Positions 1 through 12,500 of a stretch of 64,000 nt of DNA are shown here, one piece after another. The translations under genes were made by a program, and so were the position numbers. Origin of the DNA: Capitulum mitella (Eukaryota > Arthropoda > Thecostraca > Pollicipedomorpha > Pollicipedidae); contig CP099846.1 in assembly GCA_030062745.1 (NCBI GenBank), forward strand, positions 7,685,432 through 7,749,431, written 5' to 3'. The stretch's first letter is position 1, and the number at the start of each line of letters is the position of its first letter. The notes below the pieces were generated by a model. It saw only the letters and a program-made list of their open reading frames with translations. It had not been told where the DNA came from and made no database searches.

Positions 1-224
1 GGCGTTTGACTACGCCTTTCATAATATTCTCTAACAACGGCTCGGGCAAGCATGAACCGTCCAAGGGGTCTCAGGACATTCTGCAAATTACTGAAACCCT
101 TCGGAATATTCCGTAATCCTTAAATTTAGGGAGCGTTTATACGCTTCTGACGGCACACTGGGAAATGATCTTCAGCAACAAGATAGCTGTATCAACAGTC
201 AGCTGGACGTCGTGATCGCGGACA

Positions 225-335
225 CACCCTGAACCCTTCCCCCGAGACCTCGGACACTCCTTTGAGACCATGGACCCTCCCCTAAGACCCTGGACCCTTC
301 CCCGAGACCCGGACCCTCCCCTGGGACCCGGCCCG
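225..335. repeat. Short tandem repeat, ~23-bp unit
   Basis: About five imperfect copies of a unit like GACCCTGGACCCTCCCCTA, just 3' of laminin exon 22. It does not resemble the exon sequence. Positions 1-224 show nothing else. Confidence 0.7.
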
Positions 336-348
336 CCGGGAGCCTGAC

Positions 349-523
349 CGGTGGAGGTGACGACCCGGACGACGGCGTTGCGCGGCGCCGGCTCGCCGGG
401 CGGGGTCAGGTAGTGCACGGCCAGCACGTAGCGGCCGGGCCCGTCCACGGTCAGCGGCACCGTCACGCTCTCCTGGGAGTCGTCCAGCCGGGCCAGCGCC
501 GGCGTCTCCACCTCGTCCAGCAC
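349..523 (-). CDS. LanA: Laminin alpha exon 22 (cysteine-poor domain), last exon in window
   Basis: 175 bp from GTCGCCAG|GTGCTG, phase 0 to 1. Encodes [19 protein letters not shown] and [15 protein letters not shown]. Exact ends are uncertain: another AG lies 33 bp further 5', and the donor G|GTCAGG is non-consensus. No further exon is seen in 1-348; the rest of the gene is outside the window. Confidence 0.8.
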
Positions 524-3500
524 CTGGCGACAGCCGCGGCGGCGTCGGCGCACTGGTCGGATCGAGGCCGTGGAACATTCATGGTGGTGTTACATCGTAA
601 AGGCATTTTGCTCTTGACTTCTTTAGGCTCTGTCAGTGACATAAGAAGTGTCAAGTCGCTTGACACCACTGAGGCCAATAGTGAAGGGCAATTAAGTTTA
701 TGGTAAAATCTACCTGGTTGCATAAAATGAAAAACCGCGCGTGATGTAAAAAAATAGCAGTCCATGGTGATGTCATACCCAAGAGGGAAGCACTGTCCGT
801 GGACTAAAATGGTGTGTCTCAGTAGGTTCCACTAGAGTCCCTGTTGTCAAAAGTGACTAAGATTACTCTTGGTCTTGTTAACGATTTGAGAGTGCACCAG
901 CCTACTGGTCGTCGTAAGACCATCACACCGCCGCGTTTTGACCAAGCAGCCGGGGCCACAGAACGGTGCCGCAGCTGCGTTTCGTAGCACAAAGCCATGC
1001 CTCCTTGCTGTCGCAGACTCTACAGTCTCGTCCGGCCAAATGGAGTCCCTAATCATCGCACAGTCAGGTCAAAAGCTCCGGCCAGTTGCGGCAGGGTCTG
1101 GACAGGACACCACGGCGCCTCGCGGCTGCAGATGCCGGCCGGCCGTACCTCCTGGTTGTCGTACAGCTGAGTGGCGCCCCCGTCTGGGGACAGGCCGCCG
1201 GCCGCCCCCGCGCCGGCCGCCCACGACAGGTCCGGGTAGGCGTAGTGCAGGCAGAGCGGCTGGCCAGCCTGCAGGTAGCACGGCTCGGTGGCGCGATCCT
1301 GCAGAATCGTGGCCTCGTAGTAGGCCGCCGGCAGCAGGGCGAAGTAGTCCTGTCGGAGCGCCGAGCGGCCGTCAGTCCGGACAGGCCCCGCACACAGACA
1401 GACACACCCGTCATAATTCAGCTTCAATGCGGGAATAATACACTGACACTACTGGTGTTTTCCATGCTCGGGTTCCTGAGAGTCAAAATCGCTTTTAAAC
1501 GCTAAAATTTCGGAAATTTGGAACAATAGCATTTACATGGGGCCATTTGGCTTTGCTCTTTATGTCTATCGCCCACCTAAAGGCATGGTGTCACGATCGA
1601 GATTCGTGAAATCGCAATCGCAAAAAGCAAGTCGAATAACAAGATCACCTACGAATAAGAGCAATACGAATTCGAATGAATTCTGGTTCTGCGTGGACCG
1701 ACGTCTTCAGTGGGAGTACACCCAGCCCGTAGAGCTGGTGCGGTCGTGCTGTCTCACCAGTCGGAGTCCCTCGATCTCGTTCTGGACGGTGATTGTCCAG
1801 CGGCCCGGGTTAAGCACCAGCGGCGCGGGCAGGTCTCCAGCCGTGCCGGACACCGTCACCAGCGCTGGCTCGCGGCTAGGCTCGAACCGAACCTGTCGCA
1901 GCCAGAAAACAGATGTCACTAGTGCTGCTCAGCAAAGCAACATTCGACCGCGGCGGCGGTTATTCACTAAAAATGAAGCCAGTAACTTGCTCACACAAAA
2001 CATCAAAGTATCGGAAAGCATTACACACCAATATAGTTAGTATTTAACGCGTCAGAAGGCAGAGAACGCCACAGGTTCCACAGACTAGTTAACCACATCA
2101 CATACGTAGCAAAAGCAGTCAGCTGGAACTTAACTGGCTGAAATGCAGTACTTGTTGCTTTTTACGGCAATCGACGAAGAGTGTAGTTGGATGACACTAG
2201 GGCAGATTGACGCTGTGTTTCAGTCACAACTTTTAATTGCTTAATAGCTACGTAAACAAGAATCAAGCAGCAGGAACACAGCTACCGTGGCAGCGCTCGC
2301 ACCTTGACGTTCTGCGGGATATCCAGCGGATTCTCGGGTGTCATCTGGACGTCGCCGATGATGGGAGACGGCATCGGGTTCACGTAGCGCATCACCAGCC
2401 GGTACAGGGACGGCTTCTCCACCCAGATGTCGTGGATGATCTCCCTCTGAAAATCCCACCATCGGTCACATCCATGACCCCCTGCTCCAGTTATCCTTGC
2501 ACCATCCATATCGTGTCCAAAACGAAAACCGAGCCTCTTGTCTGCACCTCACTTTGGAGATCTTGCAGCGGCGTTTGAGAGACTGATCGGGAGCACAAAA
2601 CCTTCATGAAGACAGGCTCGATACAAGCAGGCAAAGATCACGGCGTACTCGACAGTTACCTCGCCTGCAGCAGTGAGACGGTTGTAATGTAACAGTGATT
2701 TCGCCTGCAGCGGTGAGACGGTCGTAATGTGACAGTGATCTCACCTGCAGCGGTGAGAAGACGGCGTAGCCGCGCCAGCTGTATCCGGGGAACTCGCGCT
2801 CGTCGTAGCCGAACCGGACCGCAGAGTTGGCCGGCGTCCGTCCGTCCTCCGCCTCGTACTGGCACACAAACAGGTCAGGTCAGGTCAGGTCAGGTCAAGG
2901 TACGACAGGTCAGAGCAGGGCAGGGCAGGGCAGGGCAGGGCAGGCCAGGGCAAGCCAGGCCAGAGCAGGCCAGGCCAGGCCAGGCCAGGTCAGGTCGGGG
3001 CAGGCCAGGTCAGGTAAAGTCAGCCAGACCAGGTGAAGTCATGCCAGTACAGGCAGGCCAGGCCAAGGTAAGGTAAACTACAGTAAGGCGCAGGAGGATA
3101 GAGCATGGTAGGATAGAATGCGGCAGGGCAAACCACGGCGGAGCAGGGCAGGGCACGATAGGGTAGGATGGGGGAAGAGTAGAGGAGGGTAAGGAATACC
3201 AGGGAAAGGTAGAGAAACTCAGGACCAGATTATCACAGTCCGTATGCCACTTCAGAAGATCGTCGTCACTGAACTTGAGCCATGATCTTGAAGTTAAGAT
3301 GGATCCACGCGCCACAGTGAAGGCGTACAGCCCGTGGCGCATTAATGTCTGGTACAGGTCAGGGGAGACGTTCGGCGAACACAATACGGAATCTGGATTG
3401 AACCCGTGGCACGCTGGACTGGCGCCATCTAGGACAATGGTGCAGATAACACATGACATAACAGAGCCGGTGTAGGAGACGCAGTACCTTGTACTGGTGC

Positions 3501-6500
3501 AGGTCGGGGAAATAATGTAGCTGGAGCGGCTCCTTGCAGCTGGGTCCAGTCACGCGCGGGCGGCAGGCACACTGGCCTGTGTATTTGTCGCAGAAGTCGT
3601 TGATGGCGCCACCGATGTCACAGTTGCACGCTGGAAAGTGGAAGGCGAGTTGCGGCGTTCTGCGTGTTTAGTTATCGTAGTTGCACTCAGCTGGTTAGCT
3701 GTGACGCAAGAATCCTCCACGGAGATTACCGCTGTGGGATTACTCTCTGTGTATCGATCATAAATTAACTGCGTGAGAAATTTCTGCTTACCGTAGTAAT
3801 TGGTAGGCCAGCATTAGCAAAAGTGGAGCAGAATAAAGATGAGCATGCCCGAACGCAGACAGATCAGACTCCTTTTAAATATTAGTCCTGCTGTTGTCTA
3901 GCGCGTTTACCTCCGTCACACACCAGATAAGCAGGTAGGCTTCTGAGGTAGCCATAATTCCGAACGACGAATGGGTGGCAGCGGCAAATTAGGCTTCTTT
4001 TTGTCAGACCACTTGGCTTTCAGCAGTCAGTCGCCAGCCAAGATCGCGGTGGTTCCCAAACTGCACTCACTCTCGCAGCCCAGCAGGTTTTCGGCGGTGA
4101 GTCGGTACGAGCCGAGACTGCACTCCTGACACTGGCGTGAGGTCACGTGAGCCTTGCACGGACACTGGCCGCTCTCGGTGTCGCACACCCGCACACCTCC
4201 CACCGTGCCGGACGGGTTACAGTCGCAGTCTGTCGGCGGGAGGCGAAGTCATCTGAAGCACGAACACTCGGCAGCCGACTGGGCTGCTCACATGAAGCCC
4301 GCATTTTGTTATGATGTTGCCAATACCAGCAGCGAAGAAATTTCCCTCATTTTATTGGGATGACCTTCAAATGAGCAACGCTTGGTCCAGTAGCTGTAAC
4401 AGCCTCAGGACTTCATAGATATATTCGTAGACATATAGGCACAATACGTTAATATTTGCAGATAAAATAATGCATCACATGGGACTACGAATGCTATATT
4501 GTGCTTCAAAACTTCCAACAACAGAGGCAAAAACAATCATGGAGCTCGAATGAAACCGTATTAGTTTCACGACACTTATACCGTATTTCCAGTTTTGAAT
4601 TGAGACATTTTGGACGGGTAAAAAAGAATAAGAAGTCCATCATCACATCCGTCACGCGGTCGTGATCGCGCAACACACAGCTGGTCACGTGATCCAGACC
4701 ATCCGATCGCTCATTGGATCGTATGGCAAGACCTCTACAGTGCGGGGAAGGTCACGTGGCCGGACCGGGCCGTACCTTCGCAGCCGTCCGGGTTCAGCAG
4801 CTGCAGGTTCCAGAACAGCGGCCGACACGTGTCGCAGATACGGCCCGTCACGTGCGCCTTACACTCGCACAGCTCGCCCAGATGTTCCAGCGCGCCGCAG
4901 CCGGCGAACGATGACGTCACGCCGGCCGGGTCACAGTTACAGCCTGCCGGGGACAGTCAGGTCCACAGTTACAGCCTGCCAGGGGGGGGGGGGGTCAGGG
5001 TCAAAGTTATAGCCTGCCGGGGAGGGTCAAGGTCAGAGTTACAACCTGCCAGGAAGGGTCAGGGTCACAGCTACAGCCTGCCGGGGAGGGTCAGGGTCAC
5101 AGTCACAGCCTGCCGGGTAGGGTTAGGGTCGCGGTTACAGCCTGCCCGAGACGGTCAGGGTCACAGCTGCACCCCAGGTAAAGGTCACAGATCCGTCCCA
5201 CGGTTACTGTTGCTGCCGCGGAGACAGAGTCAGTTCAGAACGCGAAACATTGTCAGATGGCCGTAATTCATCGTTAGCCCAGCATAAGACAGCTACGTAC
5301 GGAGACTTCTACGAAATCCGATTTGAAAGCAGACAACAGTTTACAAACGATTAGCTCGTAATTGCCTTAAGTTTCATTATCAGTGAACGGTTGCGTTGAA
5401 ATTAAAATGCAGAATACCGTCGTTTTCGTCAGCGGCAACAAAAAATCCGGGAAGATATTGGTCATTGCCTATTACAAACCGATATTCGAAACGCCTTTAT
5501 GGTCGCAGCTTCAGAGAAAAGTGCATCAAACGTCGGGCGTAGGCCCAAGTAAAGAACACAACGTCTCACCTTCGCAGAGCGGGAAGTTGTAGAAGTTTTC
5601 GCGGCACATGTCACACTTGTCTCCGTCAAAGTTGGGCTTGCACTGGCATGTTCCGTCGCCGTTGCAGGACAGACCGATGGAGCCGGAGGGGTCGCAGTTG
5701 CAAGCTGCCGTGACAAGGGTGTTGATCGACTGCCAGGCCACCCGAAGATGCAGCAGTACACAAAGTCCACATGGCAGAAACAAAAACCTGGCATGTATTT
5801 CGACTTTCCGACCGCCGAACATTTCTGTAACATTATTATCCTCTCCAGCAATCCCAGAAACTTATACATGGATATTCCTTTCATCTGACGGCCATCGTCT
5901 GAAGGCCAGACGAAGGTAAGGCCTACCCATCGTTTGTTCGGGGTCATGACTTGTGCTGGAGATATGAACGTTCTGTTCGTCACCAATCGGAATTTATGAA
6001 ACAAAAGACAAAAATTACCAGACGGCCCCTAACCACTCGTGAGACACCTTTCAGGTAAGCTTTCCACAATTCCACAAAGACACCCGAATCTGCGGCTTGA
6101 CCCGGTGTCGACGCATCGAACTGCACTCACGCAGGCACTCTGGGAAGTTGTAGTATCCGGGACTGCACTGGTCGCACTGTTGGCCGGAGAAGCTGGACAG
6201 ACAGGAGCACTTGCCCACGGCGCTGCACGACGTCGACGTGCTGCCGTCCACGTAGCCTGGGGACGGTGACGTCGCCGAGGTTATCCACAGTCACAATCGT
6301 GTGCATTACATACGGAAAATCGTAAGAACAGTCTGAATGCACACTTAACATCAGCTAACGGTCGCCGTCACAGCTGTGCAATTCGAAAGCGGTACCGGGA
6401 AAACATTTTTTTGCTTTCAATACCCTTCAGGGACTGTGAACGTGATTATCGGACTCAGCCGGCAGTTAGGACAAGTAACAACTATATAAAGTCCTGTTTA

Positions 6501-9500
6501 GATTTTAATGTGCGGATCCAGTAGTAAGGACGCGATACCGATTAATGTGGCCATGTTCGGCCACGGGCCCCGCAGTTTGAGACATCTTCCATTGCAGAGG
6601 TGCTCTGGCTTCTGAGTGATAGCTGTTAGGAACAACAACCACACGAAACTCGCGAGAGCTGCTGTTATCAGGTTCATAACAATGGCTCCAACGTTGGCGA
6701 TGCACACTCCCGCGCACACGCGCTTCTGATGGCACATATTGTCCCAGCGTTGCGGTGACACAGTGGCGGGAGGATGGTCATCTGTGAGAGGTGCGCTTCC
6801 TGCCGAGGGCGGCCGGCGCCGCCGCGGCGACCACTCACAGTCGCAGAGGCCGACAGTTGGGGTAGCCGAAGAAGCCAGAGGCGCACTGGTCGCACAGCTC
6901 GCCGCCGAAGCCTTCCCGACACTGGCAGACGCCCAGCTCCTTGTCGCAGATGCCGGGCTCCGTGCCGGAGCTGTCACAGTTGCAGTCTGCGGGCACCGAG
7001 CGACGGTCCAGACTGGGGCGAGTCAGAACCGATCCAGACTGGGGCGGACTAGACGTGATCCAGACTGGAGCTGGCCGGAACTGGTCCCGACTGAGGTGAA
7101 TCATTACTGCTCCAGACTGAGACAGAATTGATCAGGACTGGGGTGATTCAGGGGCAACAGATCAGTGGTTGCAAAGTCATCGGGCCCGACCCAGACTACC
7201 GACGTAGAGAGCCAGTACCAGTAGCCCTAATTAGAGTCGAAACGGCTAAACAGTAATCTAAAGGATGAAGCAAAATCGCAGCTTCTTGATCACAAGGACG
7301 AGGCCTAGTTTTTCCAAGTCAGACGGAAAGACGGTGCCAGAGGCTGAACTGATGTAAAGACATACAAAAAAGGTGCAACACTTCATGAATTATCACAGTA
7401 CAAATGCCACGACTGCCGTCAGTCATATACGAGTGGCAAAGGGAAAGCAAAGAACCATTACACTCACTTCTAGTCATCTAACATCATCCCCGCAACACTA
7501 CAATTGGAATAGCAATCAATTTTTTTTTACTTTTAAGGCTACTAATGCCAGCACGCCGATACAGCGAAGAGAATTATTCGCGCGTCTTAGGAAAATTTCT
7601 AAACCCAATACCATTCAGAACAGCTTCACACATACAACAAATGTCTGTGGACCGGCACCAACACAGGAACGGTATTTAAAAACGCACACGAAGTCCGAGC
7701 GGCCTTCCACAGTTTCCGCCGTCTGAACAGACCGGGGACATGTCGGCCCTAAAACTGGCGCCCGCCCGGCGCGGGCCTCACAGTCGCAGTCGGGGTAGCC
7801 GAAGTAGCCGTCCTGGCACTGGTCGCACTGGCGGCCGCCGAAGTTGGAGAGGCAATCGCACTGGCCGCCGTCCACGGCACAGACGTCCACCGGCGCGCCG
7901 GCCTCGGACACCGAGCCCACCGCGTTACACTCGCACGCTGCCGGGCAGAAGAGAGGGACAGGTGACGCCCGTCCCAGACCCCGCGCACCAGCTGCCGTCT
8001 CCGGCCAGTGGGCAGTGTAGGAGGCGTGAGATGGCATCACCCTGGAGAGCGTGCATAATTTAAAAAATTATGTATATATGTATGTAAAAAATAATAAAAT
8101 CGAACTTTTAGGTATATGTTCATAACAAATTGCGAACGCATGAACCAGGAAATATCCTAGGCATTAATCAGGGGCGTATCGCGCCAGAACATCAACCACA
8201 CTGTCACGACAGAAAAAAACAACGAAAAGAATATCTCATTTGTAAAACCAAACATTACACCAGTTCACATGCATTATGCTTGAGCTCACGTTCGCATGCC
8301 GGGAAGTTGAAGAAGCCTGGTGCGCATCTGTCGCAGTTCTGTCCCTCGAAGTTGGGCTTGCAGGGACACTGGCCGCCGCCAACCTCGCACACGTTGGCCC
8401 GCGTGCCATTCTGAAGCAGCAGCAGGCGCTCGGTATACGGGAGCACAGCCAGTTTCAACGCAATGCGTTTACGGACGACCTAAATGACAACGCACCGCAC
8501 ATCACGCCGGAGAAAATATGCTTCCTTACTCCCATGCCCGTGTTAGAGATTTCATTCACGACGCGGATACAGCGGAGGCGCATTAAGTCATCAGCGTAGT
8601 GCCAGAAAAGGATTTCGCGGCACTGAAACACGTGATAATTCTGCGAGAAAGTTGCTATTTACGCCTGGCACTAACACTGTCCTGAAGCTTTCGTTCGTTG
8701 CTGCGTTGGTGGAGACAATGCAAAACAGGCCCAGAACGGCTACAGTTTCCGCTACGACAAAAGCCTCCCCCTCCCCCTCCGGCCCGGGGATCCGTACCAG
8801 GTTACAGTCGCAGGGCCGGCAGTCCGGGTAGCCGTAGAAGCCGAAGCTGCAGTCGTCGCAGTTGGGCGGCTGGAACTCGGGCCGACACTCGCACTGGCCC
8901 GTGCCCTCGGCGCAGTTGCCGGTCGAGTAGTAGACGCCGCAGTCGCACTCTGCGGTCGCCGACAGAGGTCAGCAGCGGCGCAGCGTCACGGCAGTCACGA
9001 GACGGGTCACAAAATGAGCCGCCGTGTGTCAGCGCAGTCACACTCTACGGTCACCAACAGAAATCACCAGGGGAACAGAGTACCGATGCAGTCACCAGCC
9101 GCGTCACGAACAGGGAGATGAGTGCCGTTTTAGTCATGCGCTGTCTCACAAATAGGGGCATCAGTGTCGTTTCCGTCACGAACTACGTCACGGGCGGGGG
9201 CGCCGAATGTCAGCTCAGCCCCGAACGGCGTCACGCACAGGGGCGCCGAGTGTGACTTCCGTCATGAGCTGTCATGAACAGAGGCTATCATAGTCACATA
9301 GTCATGCGACACTGTTGTTATATTCTGGACCAACAATCATGTTTGTGTCCTGGAAGTCACAGGGGCTGTCAAACCGTACCTATGTGCAGGACACCGCAGC
9401 ATAAAAACTGCACTCCGGAACTGCTTACTGGACGCGGGTCACCAAACACGCTGACAGTCACCATGGCCACGGACATGGACTACGCCTCGAACAGGGTGTA

Positions 9501-12500
9501 CAATCAGCGGTCGTCAGAAAATGGTGCATGCCAAAAGGAGTAAAAGTGACGCAAGTGACGCAAATGCACCCATGTCGATAGTCTCCGACGTGCATCGCTG
9601 TCGACAGACAGAGGCAGGCGCCAGCAGGTATCGGCCATCAGAGCGGTCCTGTCCGCTCAGGACAGGCACAGTCGGGGAGTGGGAGGGGGACACGTACGCT
9701 GGCAGACGTTCGGGTCGTCCAGCGGCACGCCGAACGGTCTAAAGTAGCCGTCCTCGCACTGGTCGCAGTTGATGCCGGTCGTGTGGTGCTGGCAATTCTG
9801 GCACACTCCGCCGCCTGGAGGCAAAACGACGCGTTGCACGGGTCCCGCGGCTTCAGGGAGTTCGGCTGGGGATTTCGGGTTCCTTTCCAGGACGCCTGAA
9901 GAACGCTGGGCCACTGAGTTGATTTGCTCAGCCATCTTGTCGGACTTACCTCAAAATGAAGGTGACCCCGATTTCAGCTTCGAGAGAGCTCGGTTGAACA
10001 TATCTTTAAGTGGAACGTGTTTAATACCTAATGCTGCAAGCATGACTCAGTCACGTAGCCAAGATTTTCCTCAGGGGGCCAAATGTCAAATTTTGTCATA
10101 TGGCCCAGGCATATGACGAAATTTACAAAAAAGGCAGCAGTTTAGGCAATTTATCTGGCATTTAATGCACAGAACATAGAATGTTTGCTTTTGCAACATA
10201 AACCTGACCACTATCGCGTATTCAAGCAACATCGCCATGTATCTAGTGCAGACCGCTTGGCTCGGGGGGGGGGCCAGGGCCCCCATGCCCCCCCTCGGCT
10301 ACGTCCCTGGCATGACTAAACATTGTTAACGACAAACACATTTCCTTTAACCAGTTTCAGAGCAAGTACCATTCCCAATTATGCGAAAACGGTATTCCTC
10401 CCCAATAACATGAGTTTCTGTCGCTCTGATCTGGGCCAACAACTTTACACTAAATCCCCACTCCCTTGCTCCATCTGCCCGTGTTCTCCTGGAGCCTGAC
10501 GAGACCCACCTTCGTAGTTGCCGTGCATGTCCAGAGAGAGGCCCTGGGCCTCCACTTCCTCGCTATACTCGCACTCGTTCGAGTGTCCGTGACAGTTGCA
10601 GGCTGCAACGCACCGCACAGACACAGATCAGCGAGTGAACATGGAGAACGGACCTGGCCGCGGCCGTTTACGGCCCATGACTCGTGCGTTGAGCCCGCTC
10701 GTTCCAGAACGGCATCCGAATACTTAGTTGAAGGAAACGTGGCGACAATTAACGGCGTTAAAAGTAAGCACTAACGTCCATATAGAGAGACATTGATGTT
10801 AATCTCACGCAGAAATAAATGTGTTGGTATAAAAAGGGCCTTCGGAGCAGCTTCCGATGCTGAAATGCCGGCATAAGCTTATAACAACGCAGTCTAAAAG
10901 CGTAATGAAACTTTTTCATTCGCTTTATTGTTCTACTAAGACAGCAGACCAGATGAATAAATGAAAAAAAACGCGTATCATTTGAAGGTAATGTAAAAGG
11001 GCGTATCATTTGCAGGTAATGGAAAAACACCCTAGCACCACTTATAGTGCCCCTTACTACATCAGAATTAGTACTATAATTTCCGTAGAGGAGGGCACGG
11101 GGTTTTACTCACGTTCGCATTCGAAGGAGTCGGTGTAAGTGGCTGGCTTTCCACTTTTTCTGGACGAACGGCGGACAGCAGACCTCACACTGCGGTCCGC
11201 AGGTGTTGTGCTGGCAGCGGCAGAGCAGGCGGTACTGGTCCTCGGCAGACGGGTCGCACAGGTCGGCGTGACCGTTACACACGCACCGGCCGCCCACGCT
11301 GATGTCCTTGATCGAGTAGAAGTACTGAAAGTCGCCGCCAGATGTCAGTAGTTAAAGTGCGGAATGGCACAGTAGGTGTCGCCAGGGGTGACGACGGCGG
11401 TGCGGAGGCTGCAGTTGAGCGCTTGCGGATTGTGACCCGACGGGGACTGTTCTTGTTACTGATAGGAGCGCGTCCCACCCCTGTCCATGGGAATGAAACA
11501 CAAGCAAAGCAGCAACAAAGTCATGGGTTTCAATTTCAAGTTTTACAACGTGTCGACTGATGGACCATTTAGTTCTGGTGGACATGCACTGAGAGGAACC
11601 TCATTGTCATTATTCGGCACGCTCATTGTTTGTGAAGATTACCCGGACTGAAGGCTGTCCGTCACCCGTGTAACGCCATCCATAACAAGGCACCACAGCC
11701 GCAACGGGGCTCATCTGGCGACGGCTCCTCATCATCCGGCCGCGCAGCACTGGCCAATCCCCCCCCCCCCCCCACCACCGGCCCGGTGACGGTGGGGACC
11801 TGCTGCCGCTCAGCACCACTGCAGCGACTCACCCGCCGGGTGACGGTGGGCACCTGCTGCGCCACCGACATCAGGTGGCCGAGCAGCGTCTTGGCGCGCA
11901 GCAGGCGCAGCCGGATGTTGGTGGCGCGCGTCCACTCGCGCAGCACGGACGAGTTGTAGAAGTTGTCCTTGGACGGCCGCCCGTTCAGCAGGGAGTAGGG
12001 GATCTGCGGCCGCCGGGGAAAGTCAGCGCGGGCGGTCACCGCGCGGGCGGGGCTCAGTCCGCGCGTGGCCAACAGAGAGAAACGTTGGCGGGTCACGGAT
12101 GTGAGTGCCCCAAGATGTATCTGATGGGTTTTTAATGTCTGCCAGCTTTGAGCGGGTTGGTAGAAACTTGGCATTGTCGGCTTGGATTTGTTCGGGGTGA
12201 TACAGGGCCCACGTGTCGCAAGCCTCGTACACAGACAAATTAAATTATAGGCCACCGTGGCATTGACGCTGTATAGTACGGTACGCAACTTCCATTTTGT
12301 TTTCCGGAAAGCCTCGAAGAAGATAGTTTAACTCCATTTAAAAGAGTGCATATCACAGGTGGTACTAACCCGTATTACACTAAACATATCTAAACCGTGG
12401 ATTTTTTCTTTCTTCCAGTTTTTTTGTGGGGAACAAATCAAAACTACCAACAGGAGTGTTAACAAGACCAGTTCCCGTGGATTGTGCCTGTAATTCTGCA

